7,734 nucleotides of DNA from a bacterium (GTDB taxonomy: Bacteria; Zixibacteria; MSB-5A5; GN15; FEB-12), in the NCBI GenBank assembly GCA_030619425.1, contig JAUXBJ010000060.1, positions 1 to 7,734 on the forward strand, written 5' to 3'. Within the stretch, counting starts at the first letter, position 1, and every line of letters begins with the position of its first letter. This document shows, in pieces, positions 1-7,390 of this stretch. Below the pieces are notes generated by a model that searched no databases, had not been told where the DNA came from, and saw nothing but the letters and a program-made list of their open reading frames with translations. The translations under genes were made by a program, and so were the position numbers.

Positions 1-364
1 ATCTCATAGGACATACCAGCCCGAAGGCGCAGCACCCCGCGATTTCGCGATTCCACTTCATCCCGGTAGGACGTGTTTTCATACCGGAGACGGAAATCAC
101 CGAAAAAGCGCACTTTGGACTGTTCTTCGGCCTCCATCTGCTCCATGACACTGGTAAGTCCTCGCGTTTGATTGTTTCTTCCTTGAGTTTCTCTATCTCC
201 TGACCTTTCTTCTCAAGTTCCTCCCCAAGCTTGTTGATTCCCTCTTTCAGAGGCCACAACTCCTTCAGGATTTTTTCAGTTGACGTGTCCTGGCACAAGG
301 CAGCACCGGGAAACATCAGAGCAACAATAATTAATGCTATACCAATACCTTTCACTCTCACCAT
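1..364 (-). pseudogene. Putative outer-membrane porin, 5' part only, with apparent -1 frameshift
   Basis: The gene starts at ATG 364 behind a strong AGGAGG (369-374) and runs off the left edge. Residues 1-24 form a signal peptide (basic start, hydrophobic core IGIALIIVALMFPGAALC, likely cleaved before Gln25). Residues about 30-68 are a charged heptad-like coiled coil rich in Lys/Glu. In that frame the sequence then becomes unlike any protein (LPVSWSRWRPK...). In the next frame, from about 155 to 1, it reads TSVMEQMEAEEQSKV, then FFGDFRLRYENTSY and RGVLRLRAGMSYE. This is the typical first strand of 'putative porin' barrels, which carry a signal peptide, a short coiled coil and then GDFRLRYE. 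Adding one base near 156-158 restores one continuous protein (...IKREDLTSVMEQ...). The break is therefore a real one-base loss or a sequence error. The family call rests on these N-terminal motifs; most of the barrel is outside the window. It is probably the last visible gene of the permease operon, 57 nt after the preceding stop. Confidence 0.6.
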
Positions 365-367
365 GCT

Positions 368-374
368 ACCTCCT
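368..374 (-). promoter_or_regulatory. Ribosome binding site of the porin-like gene
   Basis: Minus strand AGGAGGT lies 3-4 nt before ATG 364. It is a near-perfect anti-SD match, though the spacing is short. It fixes the start of the signal-peptide frame and argues against translation starting only at the internal Met of the barrel frame (position 146). Confidence 0.65.
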
Positions 375-382
375 GCTTTGTT

Positions 383-431
383 GGATAATCTCCACTTGCT
401 GCCTTATCCATATAGTCTGCCTTATCCATAT
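383..431 (-). repeat. Tandem 18-bp repeat over a stop codon with facing inverted arm
   Basis: The 14-mer ATATGGATAAGGCA (minus strand) occurs at 431-418 and again at 413-400, a period of 18 bp. The first copy contains the TAA stop of the upstream permease. The second copy puts another TAA in the same frame 18 nt on. One complementary arm, TTATCC (minus, 388-383), can pair with GGATAA of either copy, giving loops of 15 nt or 33 nt, just upstream of the porin SD. The duplication is directly visible; any regulatory role is inference. Confidence 0.55.
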
Positions 432-3400
432 TGCAATCTCGATGTGCCAGGTTCACGGCCAGCCCCAAAACGCAAGTACAGGGGGGGCAGAACAAACAGG
501 TTGAGCAGCGTCGAAGTGACCAGGCCGCCCAGAATGACGACGGCCATCGGGTGCTCTATCTCATTGCCGGGAATAGATCCGGCAATCACCAAGGGCAAGA
601 GGGCCAGTCCCGTTGTCGCCGCAGTCATCAAGATCGGCGCCAGCCGTTCCCGCGCCCCACGCATGACAAGCCCAAGGCCAAAGGATTCGCCTTCATGCTC
701 CTCGAGATGCTGGAAGTGGTTTATCATCAAAATGCCGTTGCGCGCAGAGATCCCCAACACCGTGAGAAATCCCACGAGCGAACCGAGCGATATGACCCCA
801 CCGCCGAAGTAGGCCGCCAGCACGCCACCCACCAGGGCCGAGGGCAAGAGCACGAAGGATAGAGTCGCCAACCGCGCACTTCTGAAGGAGTTTTGAAGGA
901 GAAGGAAAATCGCGATCACAGCGACAATTCCCCACCCTAGCATGCGATCCTGAACAGCCTCTCGCTCCGCGTACTCTCCCAGCAGCTCAGGGTAGTACCC
1001 ATGTGGGAAATCGATTTCATCGAGGCAGTCATCGACCTCGTCCACTACCGAGCCGAGATCACGTCCACGCACATTGGCGCCAACGTCGATGCGACGCTTG
1101 AGGTTTTCATGTTTTATGACATTCGGAGTCGGCGCGACGCGCACGTCGGCCACCTCCTCCAAACGCACGTGACCGCCCCCGGGCGTGTCGATCAGTAGAT
1201 TGCGAATACTGCTCAGACTGTGGCGTGTCTCAGGCGTGCTCCACACCTGCACATCGTACGTCCGGTGGGCAATGAGAATATCGCCGGCTTCTTCACCGGC
1301 AATCAAGGTGGTTGCCGCCCGGCGTACATCGCCTGGTTTGATGCCATATCGTTGAGCCGCAGCGAGGTCTACCTTGACTTCAATCTGTGGTATCTCCTCA
1401 TGGAGTTCCACATGCAAATCAATGAGGCCCTCGATCCCCTCGAGGGCAGCCCTCACCTCACTCGCTTTTTTCTTGAGGAGGTCCAGCTCGTGGCCATAGA
1501 TGCGCACGACAATGGCTTCGGAGGTTCCGGTCAGCACCTCCCGGATTCTCTCTTTCAGGTAGGTCAACACGTCACGAAAGAGGCCGGGGTAGCCGTCAAC
1601 CATCGCCTGAATTTTATGAACCGTCTCGTCATAGTTGACCGAAGGATCGACGCTGATCCAATTCTCGCCGAAATGCATACCGACCACTTCATCCATGATC
1701 AGGGCTTGTCCGATGTGGGCGCCGAAGTTGCGTACCCCCGGAATGGTTCGCAGCTCCTTGCTGCCCTGAATTGTGATCCGGTTCATCTCCGGCCATGAGG
1801 TGCCGGGCTTGGTCAGCCAGTGCATCAGGAAGTCCCTTTCCTTGAACGAAGGAAGCAGTGACTGCCCGAGGTGCGGCAGTACAATGAGACCTGCCAACAC
1901 GATGATACCAACGGTGGCGTAGGCTGGGCGCGGTGTCTTGACGATCCGCGTAAGAACCGCGTCGTAGCCGCGATGCAGCCATCGTATGAGCGGAGACTCG
2001 CGTTTCTCCAGCGGCGCATTGCGCAGGAGAATAAAGCACATCGCCGGTGTGACGGTCAGTGCGACCACCATGGACGCTGCCACCGCCAGCGCGTAGGAGA
2101 GGGCAAGAGGCTTGAAAAATGCGCCGGACAACCCTTCCATAACGAAGACCGGCAACAAGGCCATTATTTCGATCAGGGTCGCGTAGATGATGGCGTGGCG
2201 AACCTCCAACGAGGCCTCGAGAATGATTCTCGCAACCGACGTGCCCTTCCCCTCCTTGCGATGCTGGCGGAGACGCCGCACGATGTTTTCGACGTCGACG
2301 ATCGCGTCATCGACGACGGCGCCGAGGGCGATTACGAACCCCGCCAACACCATGGTGTTGATCGTCGCTCCACGAAGGTAGAGCACCAGCGCGCCTGCCA
2401 TTAGAGACAACGGAATCGCGGTGCAACTGATCAAGGCGATACGCCACTCGTAGAGAAAGGCAAAAAGAATCAGAATCACGAGAACACTGGCAATGATTAG
2501 CGCGGTGGTGAGATTGTCGATCGACATCTCGATGAAGGTCGCCGGCCGGAAGATTTCGCTGTCGATCTCGACACCTGGAAGACCCGGCCGTAACGCATCG
2601 AGCGCTTCTTCCACTCCCCGAGTCACTTGCAGCGTGTTGCCCCAGGGGAATTTCTCAACGATAAGCAGGAGACCAGGACCATCGTTAATGATAGCGTCCC
2701 CAACCATCGGCTGATGATCCACCACCACCTCGGCCACGTCACTCATAAGCAACGGCTTGCCGTTCCTTATCGCAACGATCACATTGGCCAGGGCATCCGG
2801 CGTTACTTCGTCTTTCTGATGGACGATGGGCAAGACGTGCCGGATGGGTAGCCTTTGATTGGGGGTATCGATCCAGCCGCCGGTACCCACATGGTGTCCT
2901 TGTGAAAACTGAAGCAATCCCACATCCAGGGCATCCGCAGTGGCCTTCTTGACCTCCTCCAGAGTAACACCGTGCTTTTGCAGCAGTTCCGGTACGACTT
3001 GTACCTGCAGCATTTCCAGCCGCTCGCCCCAGATGGCCACATTGGCCACACCGGGTACGCGCAACAAGCGTTGCTGGATGGTCCAATAGGTGATCATCGA
3101 CAGGTCGATCACGGACAAAGTATCCGAAGTAATCCCGATCTTCATGCATCGGCTGGTCGCCGACAGGGGTGGCAACATAACAGGCGGGCTTGCCCAGCTT
3201 GGCAAGGACGGTACTACCAGTGAAACGCGCTCCAGCACCATCTGCCGCGCCAGCAGCAGGTCAGTACCAGACTTGAAGATCATTTTGACCGACGACAACT
3301 GGGGGACCGACTTGGAGCGCATGACGTCAAGCCCCGGCACCCCGGCGAGCGCCTCCTCCAGCGGAGTGGTGACCAGGGCTTCCACTTCGGCAGGAGAAAG

Positions 3401-3565
3401 ACCGAGGCATGGGGTCTGAATCTCCACAAGCGGCGGCGCGAACTCGGGAAAGACGTCCACCGGCATGTCGCGAAGTCGCTCGATGCCGAAGTAGATCATT
3501 CCCGCGCTGATGGCGATCACCAGGAAACGAAACTTCAGGCTCGATCCAACGATCCAACGCAGCAT
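422..3565 (-). CDS. HME-family RND efflux permease (CusA/CzcA-like), downstream paralog
   Basis: This is a proton-driven inner-membrane pump subunit of 1047 aa, normal for the family, with the RND two-fold layout. TM1 is at about 12-30, a first periplasmic loop at 31-345, TM2-TM6 at 353-514, TM7 at about 548-568, a second loop at 569-875 and TM8-TM12 at 877-1032. Family signatures include PVDVFPEF (36-42), [17 protein letters not shown] (55-71), [10 protein letters not shown] (171-180) and GVRRA-type GDVRRA (745-750). TM4 holds [13 protein letters not shown] (415-427); Asp419 and Glu426 fall at the CusA Asp405/Glu412 positions, so the proton path looks intact. By hand alignment, CusA Met573, Met623 and Met672 correspond to His582, Trp636 and Glu677, so CusA-type Cu(I)/Ag(I) binding is not supported. 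The start ATG 3565 has GGGAGGT (3571-3577) 5 nt upstream and matches the paralog's N-terminus (LRWIVGSSL versus MRWIVGTSL). It begins 18 nt after the small lipoprotein gene, suggesting translational coupling. Family is secure; metal specificity is unknown. Confidence 0.95.
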   Translation of the reverse strand: MLRWIVGSSLKFRFLVIAISAGMIYFGIERLRDMPVDVFPEFAPPLVEIQTPCLGLSPAEVEALVTTPLEEALAGVPGLDVMRSKSVPQLSSVKMIFKSGTDLLLARQMVLERVSLVVPSLPSWASPPVMLPPLSATSRCMKIGITSDTLSVIDLSMITYWTIQQRLLRVPGVANVAIWGERLEMLQVQVVPELLQKHGVTLEEVKKATADALDVGLLQFSQGHHVGTGGWIDTPNQRLPIRHVLPIVHQKDEVTPDALANVIVAIRNGKPLLMSDVAEVVVDHQPMVGDAIINDGPGLLLIVEKFPWGNTLQVTRGVEEALDALRPGLPGVEIDSEIFRPATFIEMSIDNLTTALIIASVLVILILFAFLYEWRIALISCTAIPLSLMAGALVLYLRGATINTMVLAGFVIALGAVVDDAIVDVENIVRRLRQHRKEGKGTSVARIILEASLEVRHAIIYATLIEIMALLPVFVMEGLSGAFFKPLALSYALAVAASMVVALTVTPAMCFILLRNAPLEKRESPLIRWLHRGYDAVLTRIVKTPRPAYATVGIIVLAGLIVLPHLGQSLLPSFKERDFLMHWLTKPGTSWPEMNRITIQGSKELRTIPGVRNFGAHIGQALIMDEVVGMHFGENWISVDPSVNYDETVHKIQAMVDGYPGLFRDVLTYLKERIREVLTGTSEAIVVRIYGHELDLLKKKASEVRAALEGIEGLIDLHVELHEEIPQIEVKVDLAAAQRYGIKPGDVRRAATTLIAGEEAGDILIAHRTYDVQVWSTPETRHSLSSIRNLLIDTPGGGHVRLEEVADVRVAPTPNVIKHENLKRRIDVGANVRGRDLGSVVDEVDDCLDEIDFPHGYYPELLGEYAEREAVQDRMLGWGIVAVIAIFLLLQNSFRSARLATLSFVLLPSALVGGVLAAYFGGGVISLGSLVGFLTVLGISARNGILMINHFQHLEEHEGESFGLGLVMRGARERLAPILMTAATTGLALLPLVIAGSIPGNEIEHPMAVVILGGLVTSTLLNLFVLPPLYLRFGAGREPGTSRLQYG

Positions 3566-3570
3566 TGCAG

Positions 3571-3577
3571 ACCTCCC
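3571..3577 (-). promoter_or_regulatory. Ribosome binding site of the downstream permease
   Basis: Minus strand GGGAGGT lies 5 nt before ATG 3565, inside the 18-nt gap after the adaptor-like gene's stop. Ribosomes finishing that gene would be next to this site. Confidence 0.7.
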
Positions 3578-3583
3578 TTGCAG

Positions 3584-4027
3584 TTAATGTCCAACCCCAA
3601 ACTCGGTACCATACAACTCGGCCACGCCGACCGACGCGACTACCGTACCGGTGGGTGGGCCGTCGTTCAGAACCGCCACGTCACCTTCAATGTAGTCGAC
3701 CTCGACTTTATGCCGGACGAAGGTTAAAGGTTCGGGGCTTGTATATACCCAGGTTTGGCCGTTCGGGTCGTATATCAACGACGAATAGGGAACGACCTTC
3801 CGCTTCGCCGCCGACCGCTTCACCTTCGCTTCACCAACTTGATCTGTTTTGAGATCGATCCGTTGTGCCGCCTTCTCGGTCAAAATTACCAGACTGAGCT
3901 CCGACCCATCGATATGCTTGACTTCGGCGGGATGCTCAGCATGGTGCGTGCTTGACTGTTGGCAGGCTGAAAGCTGCAGAGCGGCAATGATCAGTAAAAC
4001 AACCATCCATCGGTAATTGTGATGCAT
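3584..4027 (-). CDS. Small lipoprotein resembling a membrane-proximal-domain-only RND adaptor
   Basis: The protein has 147 aa, against about 350-500 for complete RND adaptors (CusB/CzcB/AcrA type). Residues 1-21 are a lipoprotein signal (hydrophobic 8-19) with lipobox LSAC, Cys22 being the lipidated residue. A His-rich stretch follows (STHHAEHPAEVKH, 26-38). Residues 46-64 (LVILTEKAAQRIDLKTDQV) resemble the N-terminal entry strand of adaptors. Residues 78-147 (VVPYSSLIYDPNGQTWVY..., GTVVASVGVAELYGTEF) resemble the C-terminal membrane-proximal domain. In full adaptors these two segments together build the domain that docks on the permease, with lipoyl, beta-barrel and alpha-hairpin parts between them. 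Here only about 15 residues separate them, so nothing could reach an outer-membrane channel. The start at ATG 4027 is chosen for GGAGG 5 nt upstream and the signal peptide. The same frame is open to an ATG at 4114, but that would bury the signal and overlap the upstream gene. It sits between two permeases. The homology claim is from motif memory, not a search. Confidence 0.8.
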   Translation of the reverse strand: MHHNYRWMVVLLIIAALQLSACQQSSTHHAEHPAEVKHIDGSELSLVILTEKAAQRIDLKTDQVGEAKVKRSAAKRKVVPYSSLIYDPNGQTWVYTSPEPLTFVRHKVEVDYIEGDVAVLNDGPPTGTVVASVGVAELYGTEFGVGH

Positions 4028-4032
4028 CGCTT

Positions 4033-4037
4033 CCTCC
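4033..4037 (-). promoter_or_regulatory. Ribosome binding site deciding the lipoprotein start
   Basis: Minus strand GGAGG lies 5 nt before ATG 4027, within an A/T-rich 58-nt gap after the upstream permease. It selects the start that exposes the lipoprotein signal, over the in-frame ATG at 4114. Confidence 0.7.
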
Positions 4038-4085
4038 AAATTATATATCTGTTGTTTGCTTTTCGTTGTCCACATCGTCAGTTTT

Positions 4086-7000
4086 CTACATGACAGCATG
4101 GACGTCTTTTTCATCGACTACTGTGACCCGAACAAGTTCAAGCTCAGGCTCACGGGCAGCGCCAAAAAGTAAGTACATGGCGGGAACACCGACCAGGGAG
4201 AGCAACGTCGCAGTGACCAACCCACCCAGAACAACGATGGCCATCGGGTGCACGATCTCCAGACCGGCACTGTTGCCGAAAAGCGCCAAAGGCAAAAAAA
4301 CCAGAGCTGTTGTTACCGCCGTCATCAGGATCGGTGCAAACCGTTCCCGGGTCACGCGCTGGACCAGCTCGGCGCCAAAGGGTTCTCCTTCGTTGCGCTC
4401 CAGGTTCCGATAGCGGCTAATCAGCGTCATGCCATTGCGCACAGCTATCCCAAACACTGTGATGAATCCAATGATCGAACCGAGAGAGAGAAGAATGCCG
4501 CCGCCACTCAAAAACGCCGCCAGCACACCGCCCACCAGGGCCATCGGCAAGGTCAAAAAGATGACTGTCGCCAAACGCCAGCTCCTAAAAAACGCCTGCA
4601 GGAGCAGGAAAATCCCGATCGCAGCAGCAATGGCAAAAGCGAGCACGCGTTCCTGGGCAGCCTTCTGCTTCGCGTACTCTCCCAGCAGCTCCGCGCGGTA
4701 TTCAAGCGGGAAGTCGACTTGCCGAATGGAGCGTTCAATATCGGCGGTGACAGCGGTGGGATTGCGTCCACGCAGGTTGGCAGTCACATCGATGTAACGC
4801 GCTACCGCATCTCGATTGATCACGGTGGGAGACGGCACAAGGCGCACATCGGCCGCTTCCTTCAAACGTACGTGCCCGCCCCGGGGCGTGTCGATCAGAA
4901 GCTCTTGAATACTGGTCAGGCTGTGGCGGGTTTCGGGCGTGCCATACACCATCACATCGAACACTTTCTGTTTTTCGAAAAGGCTGCCGACTTGAATGCC
5001 TGCCACCAATGAGGTTACTGCCCGGCGTACATCGCCAGGTTTGAGTCCATAGCGTTTGGCATTGTCAAGGTCTGCCTCGATTTCCAAAATTGGCCTTTCT
5101 TGTGGATACTGCACTTTTGGGTCAACGATACCGTCGATCTTCGCCAGGACCTGCTTCACCTCCTCCGCCTTCTTACGAATGATATCCATCTTCTCGCCAT
5201 AAACGCGCACAACGAGGGATTCGCCTGTGCCCGTCAGTTCTTCTCTGACTTTTGCCTCCAGATAGGTCAGCACCTCACGAGAGAGCCCGGGGTAGCCGGC
5301 AACCACTTGCTTTACCGCGGCCACTGTCGTCTCATAGTCGGCGGCAGGATCGATGCTGACCCAAAACTCGCCGGAATTGATGTTCGTCAGTTTATCCGAC
5401 ATCACGGCGCGCCCCACATGGGCACTGACCTTGCGGACGCCTGCAATAGACCGCAGCTCCCGGGTGGCCAGACGTGTGATCCGGCTCATTGCCGGATGGG
5501 AGGCGCTGGTACTCCCGTCCCAGCGAACCATCAGATCTGTTTCCTTGAAATTCGGCAGCAAGGATTCCTGACGGACGAATGACAACGAGAGTAGACCGAT
5601 CAAGGCGATGACACCAACAGCGACAAAAGCCGGGCGCGGTTTGTGGATGATCGGCGCAAAGACCATGTCGTAGACACGCCGCAGCAACCGCAGGAGAGGG
5701 GGTTCGCCGCCTTCCAGAACCGCCTTGGACAAGAGCATCAGACTCAATACCGGCGTGACAGTGAGTGCGACAAACATGGATGAGACCAGAGCCAGTATAT
5801 ATGAGATGGCAAGCGGCCGAAACAATGCTCCGGACAACCCCTTCATTAAAAAGACCGGCACCACAGCCAACACAATGATCAGCGTCGCGTAGACGATGGC
5901 ACTGCGCATCTCGAGCACAGCCTCAACAATAATCCTCGCAGCCGACTTGTCTCTGCCCTTTTGACGAGCCTGGCGTAAACGTTGTATGATATTTTCTGTG
6001 TCGATGATCGCGTCGTCAATAACGGCGCTAAGGGCCAGCATGAGCCCCGCAAAAACCATGATGTTGACCTCAGCCCCGCGCACGTAGAATACGGTCCCTG
6101 CTGCCATAACAGACACCAGGATTGCCACGGCGCTGATTAACACAGCGCGCCAGTTGAAGAAAAAGGCAAAAAGTGCCACAACCGCGAGAACACCCCCGAT
6201 AAGCAGCACCGTGGAGAGATTATCGATCGCCAGCTCGATGTAGGTTGCCGGCCGAAAGAGGGAGGAGTCCATATTGAGTCCGGATAAACCAGGCCGTAAC
6301 GCATCGAGCGCTTCTTCAACTTCTTCAGTAACCTCCACGGTATTGGCCCACGGAAATTTTTCAACAATTAACATGAGTGATGGGGTATCGGCGATGATAG
6401 CATCCCCAATGAGCGGTTGATGGTTTTCCACAACATCGGCCACATCGCCCAGGCATTTTGATGTTGCGCCATCAATGGGAACCTGAGCCAATTCTTCCGG
6501 CTTCGAGATTGGCAGAATATGCCGTATCCCGAGCCGTTGATTGGGGGTGTCAATCCACCCACCGCTACCGGGCGTCGAGGCTTCCAAAAAGGTTAATGGC
6601 GATGCCCACAGCGTGTTCCCAGTGGTCTTGATGATTTGCCTCAGCCTCACATCCTGATTTCGCAACCGTTCCGGATCCACCTGCACTTGCAACTGCCGCT
6701 TGCGCTGGCCCCATATCGACACATTCGCCACGCCGGGTAAGCCCATTAAGCGGGGCACAATCGTCCAGCGGGCGAGCACCGACATTTCGATCAGGGACAG
6801 TTTGTCCGAGGTCAGCCCGATCTGTAGGCACCGGCTGATCGAGGAGAGAGGATTGATCATAGTGGGCGGTTTCGACACATTTGGGAGCGCAAACACCTCT
6901 GTCATGTTTTCCTGGACCATCTGCCGGGCACGCATGATGTCAGTCCCTTCCTCGAAGGTGAGCTCGATAGACGATAGCCCAGGAATCGACACGGAACGGA

Positions 7001-7247
7001 TTTTCTCGGCCCACGGCGTCCCGTTGAGCATGTCCGCCTCAAAGGGAGTGGTGATCATGGCTTCCACTTCCTGGGCGGAAAGTCCGAGGGCCTCGGTTTG
7101 AATCTGCACCTTCGGCCGTGAGAACTCCGGCAAAGTATCCACCGGCATCTCGTCAATTTTCACAAAGCCAAAAACCATCAGCAATGCAGCGACACCTAAC
7201 ACTACGAATCGAGCCTGAAGGCTCGTTCCAACGATCCAACGCATCAT
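4086..7247 (-). CDS. HME-family RND efflux permease (CusA/CzcA-like), upstream paralog
   Basis: This 1053-aa inner-membrane proton/substrate antiporter subunit has the same architecture as its downstream paralog. TM1 is at about 13-30, periplasmic porter/docking loops at 31-340 and 560-865, TM2-TM6 at 345-507, TM7 at about 540-558 and TM8-TM12 at 866-1030. Signatures are PVDTLPEFSRP (35-45), GLSAQEVEAMITTPFE (55-70), PGVANVSIWG (171-180), LTGTGESLVVRVYG (671-684) and RERFAPILMTA (967-977). TM4 reads SAVIDDAIIDTEN (407-419); Asp411 and Glu418 match the CusA relay residues. CusA Met573/623/672 align by hand with Arg575, Trp629 and Glu670, so Cu(I)/Ag(I) specificity is not supported. The start at 7247 (a double ATG, second at 7244) is preferred because AGGAGG lies 9 nt upstream and the N-terminus then equals the paralog's. 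The frame also extends to an ATG at 7340, adding 31 polar residues before TM1 that the family lacks. It is probably the first gene of the operon. Confidence 0.95.
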   Translation of the reverse strand: MMRWIVGTSLQARFVVLGVAALLMVFGFVKIDEMPVDTLPEFSRPKVQIQTEALGLSAQEVEAMITTPFEADMLNGTPWAEKIRSVSIPGLSSIELTFEEGTDIMRARQMVQENMTEVFALPNVSKPPTMINPLSSISRCLQIGLTSDKLSLIEMSVLARWTIVPRLMGLPGVANVSIWGQRKRQLQVQVDPERLRNQDVRLRQIIKTTGNTLWASPLTFLEASTPGSGGWIDTPNQRLGIRHILPISKPEELAQVPIDGATSKCLGDVADVVENHQPLIGDAIIADTPSLMLIVEKFPWANTVEVTEEVEEALDALRPGLSGLNMDSSLFRPATYIELAIDNLSTVLLIGGVLAVVALFAFFFNWRAVLISAVAILVSVMAAGTVFYVRGAEVNIMVFAGLMLALSAVIDDAIIDTENIIQRLRQARQKGRDKSAARIIVEAVLEMRSAIVYATLIIVLAVVPVFLMKGLSGALFRPLAISYILALVSSMFVALTVTPVLSLMLLSKAVLEGGEPPLLRLLRRVYDMVFAPIIHKPRPAFVAVGVIALIGLLSLSFVRQESLLPNFKETDLMVRWDGSTSASHPAMSRITRLATRELRSIAGVRKVSAHVGRAVMSDKLTNINSGEFWVSIDPAADYETTVAAVKQVVAGYPGLSREVLTYLEAKVREELTGTGESLVVRVYGEKMDIIRKKAEEVKQVLAKIDGIVDPKVQYPQERPILEIEADLDNAKRYGLKPGDVRRAVTSLVAGIQVGSLFEKQKVFDVMVYGTPETRHSLTSIQELLIDTPRGGHVRLKEAADVRLVPSPTVINRDAVARYIDVTANLRGRNPTAVTADIERSIRQVDFPLEYRAELLGEYAKQKAAQERVLAFAIAAAIGIFLLLQAFFRSWRLATVIFLTLPMALVGGVLAAFLSGGGILLSLGSIIGFITVFGIAVRNGMTLISRYRNLERNEGEPFGAELVQRVTRERFAPILMTAVTTALVFLPLALFGNSAGLEIVHPMAIVVLGGLVTATLLSLVGVPAMYLLFGAAREPELELVRVTVVDEKDVHAVM

Positions 7248-7256
7248 ATCAGACTT

Positions 7257-7262
7257 CCTCCT
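7257..7262 (-). promoter_or_regulatory. Ribosome binding site deciding the upstream permease start
   Basis: Minus strand AGGAGG is 9 nt before the first ATG of the ATGATG pair (7247/7244). No comparable SD precedes the upstream in-frame ATG at 7340, which supports the shorter protein. Confidence 0.7.
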
Positions 7263-7271
7263 TTTGCTAGT

Positions 7272-7299
7272 GTCGGAGGTAAGTGAAACGGTATCCGAC
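7272..7299 (-). other. Leader hairpin candidate next to the SD
   Basis: Minus strand GTCGGA (7299-7294) and TCCGAC (7277-7272) form a perfect 6-bp inverted repeat around a 16-nt loop. It ends 9 nt before the AGGAGG of the first permease gene. It could be an mRNA leader structure affecting translation. Function is inference, and a 6-bp stem can arise by chance. Confidence 0.3.
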
Positions 7300-7312
7300 G
7301 CTGCTTGGTTCC

Positions 7313-7337
7313 CGCAAATCGCTTCCGCACATTTGCG
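7313..7337 (-). other. Leader stem-loop with GNRA-like tip
   Basis: Minus strand CGCAAAT (7337-7331) and ATTTGCG (7319-7313) are perfect 7-bp complements around 11 nt. Within the loop, GC-GGAA-GC could add two more pairs capped by a GGAA tetraloop of the GNRA class. It would lie in the 5' leader of the first permease mRNA, 66-90 nt upstream of the start. There is no T-run after it, so it is not an intrinsic terminator. Confidence 0.4.
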
Positions 7338-7358
7338 CAACTTTGACAGTCATGGAAA

Positions 7359-7364
7359 GTTATA
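7359..7364 (-). promoter_or_regulatory. Candidate -10 element for the permease operon
   Basis: Minus strand TATAAC (5 of 6 to the sigma-70 -10) lies in AT-rich sequence 112 nt upstream of the first permease start. The best hexamer 17 nt upstream (CGAACA) matches the -35 consensus at only three positions. If used, this promoter would probably need an activator. Confidence 0.25.
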
Positions 7365-7390
7365 AGTAAAACATCAGTTGTTGTTCGTCT

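Noticed and set aside
231..812. Plus-strand open frame of 193 codons
   Set aside because: It lies opposite the porin start and the permease 3' end. The peptide is Pro/Arg/Ser-rich with no family motif and no SD; it is a shadow of the minus-strand genes.
1220..2404. Long plus-strand open frames opposite the downstream permease
   Set aside because: Antisense frames in GC-rich coding DNA; the peptides are His/Arg-rich, without domains or ribosome binding sites.
3543..3558. Tandem GATCCAAC repeat
   Set aside because: It lies inside the conserved N-terminal RWIVGSS codons, and half of it is also present in the paralog; it is chance within coding sequence.
4040..4045. Perfect TATAAT on the minus strand before the lipoprotein gene
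   Set aside because: A start seven bases downstream would fall inside the SD, and the -35-like TGGACA is 21 bp away. More likely an AT-rich, unstructured SD context.
4028..4114. 29-residue upstream extension of the small lipoprotein
   Set aside because: It would overlap the upstream permease and bury the lipoprotein signal; ATG 4027 has a clear SD.
4248..5582. Long plus-strand open frames (up to 254 codons) opposite the upstream permease
   Set aside because: The opposite strand encodes a clear, continuous RND permease; these frames occur at the same relative places as in the paralog and reflect its codon pattern.
7248..7340. 31-residue N-terminal extension of the upstream permease from ATG 7340
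   Set aside because: No SD precedes it, the extension is polar, and the paralog starts at the equivalent of 7247/7244, which has a strong SD.
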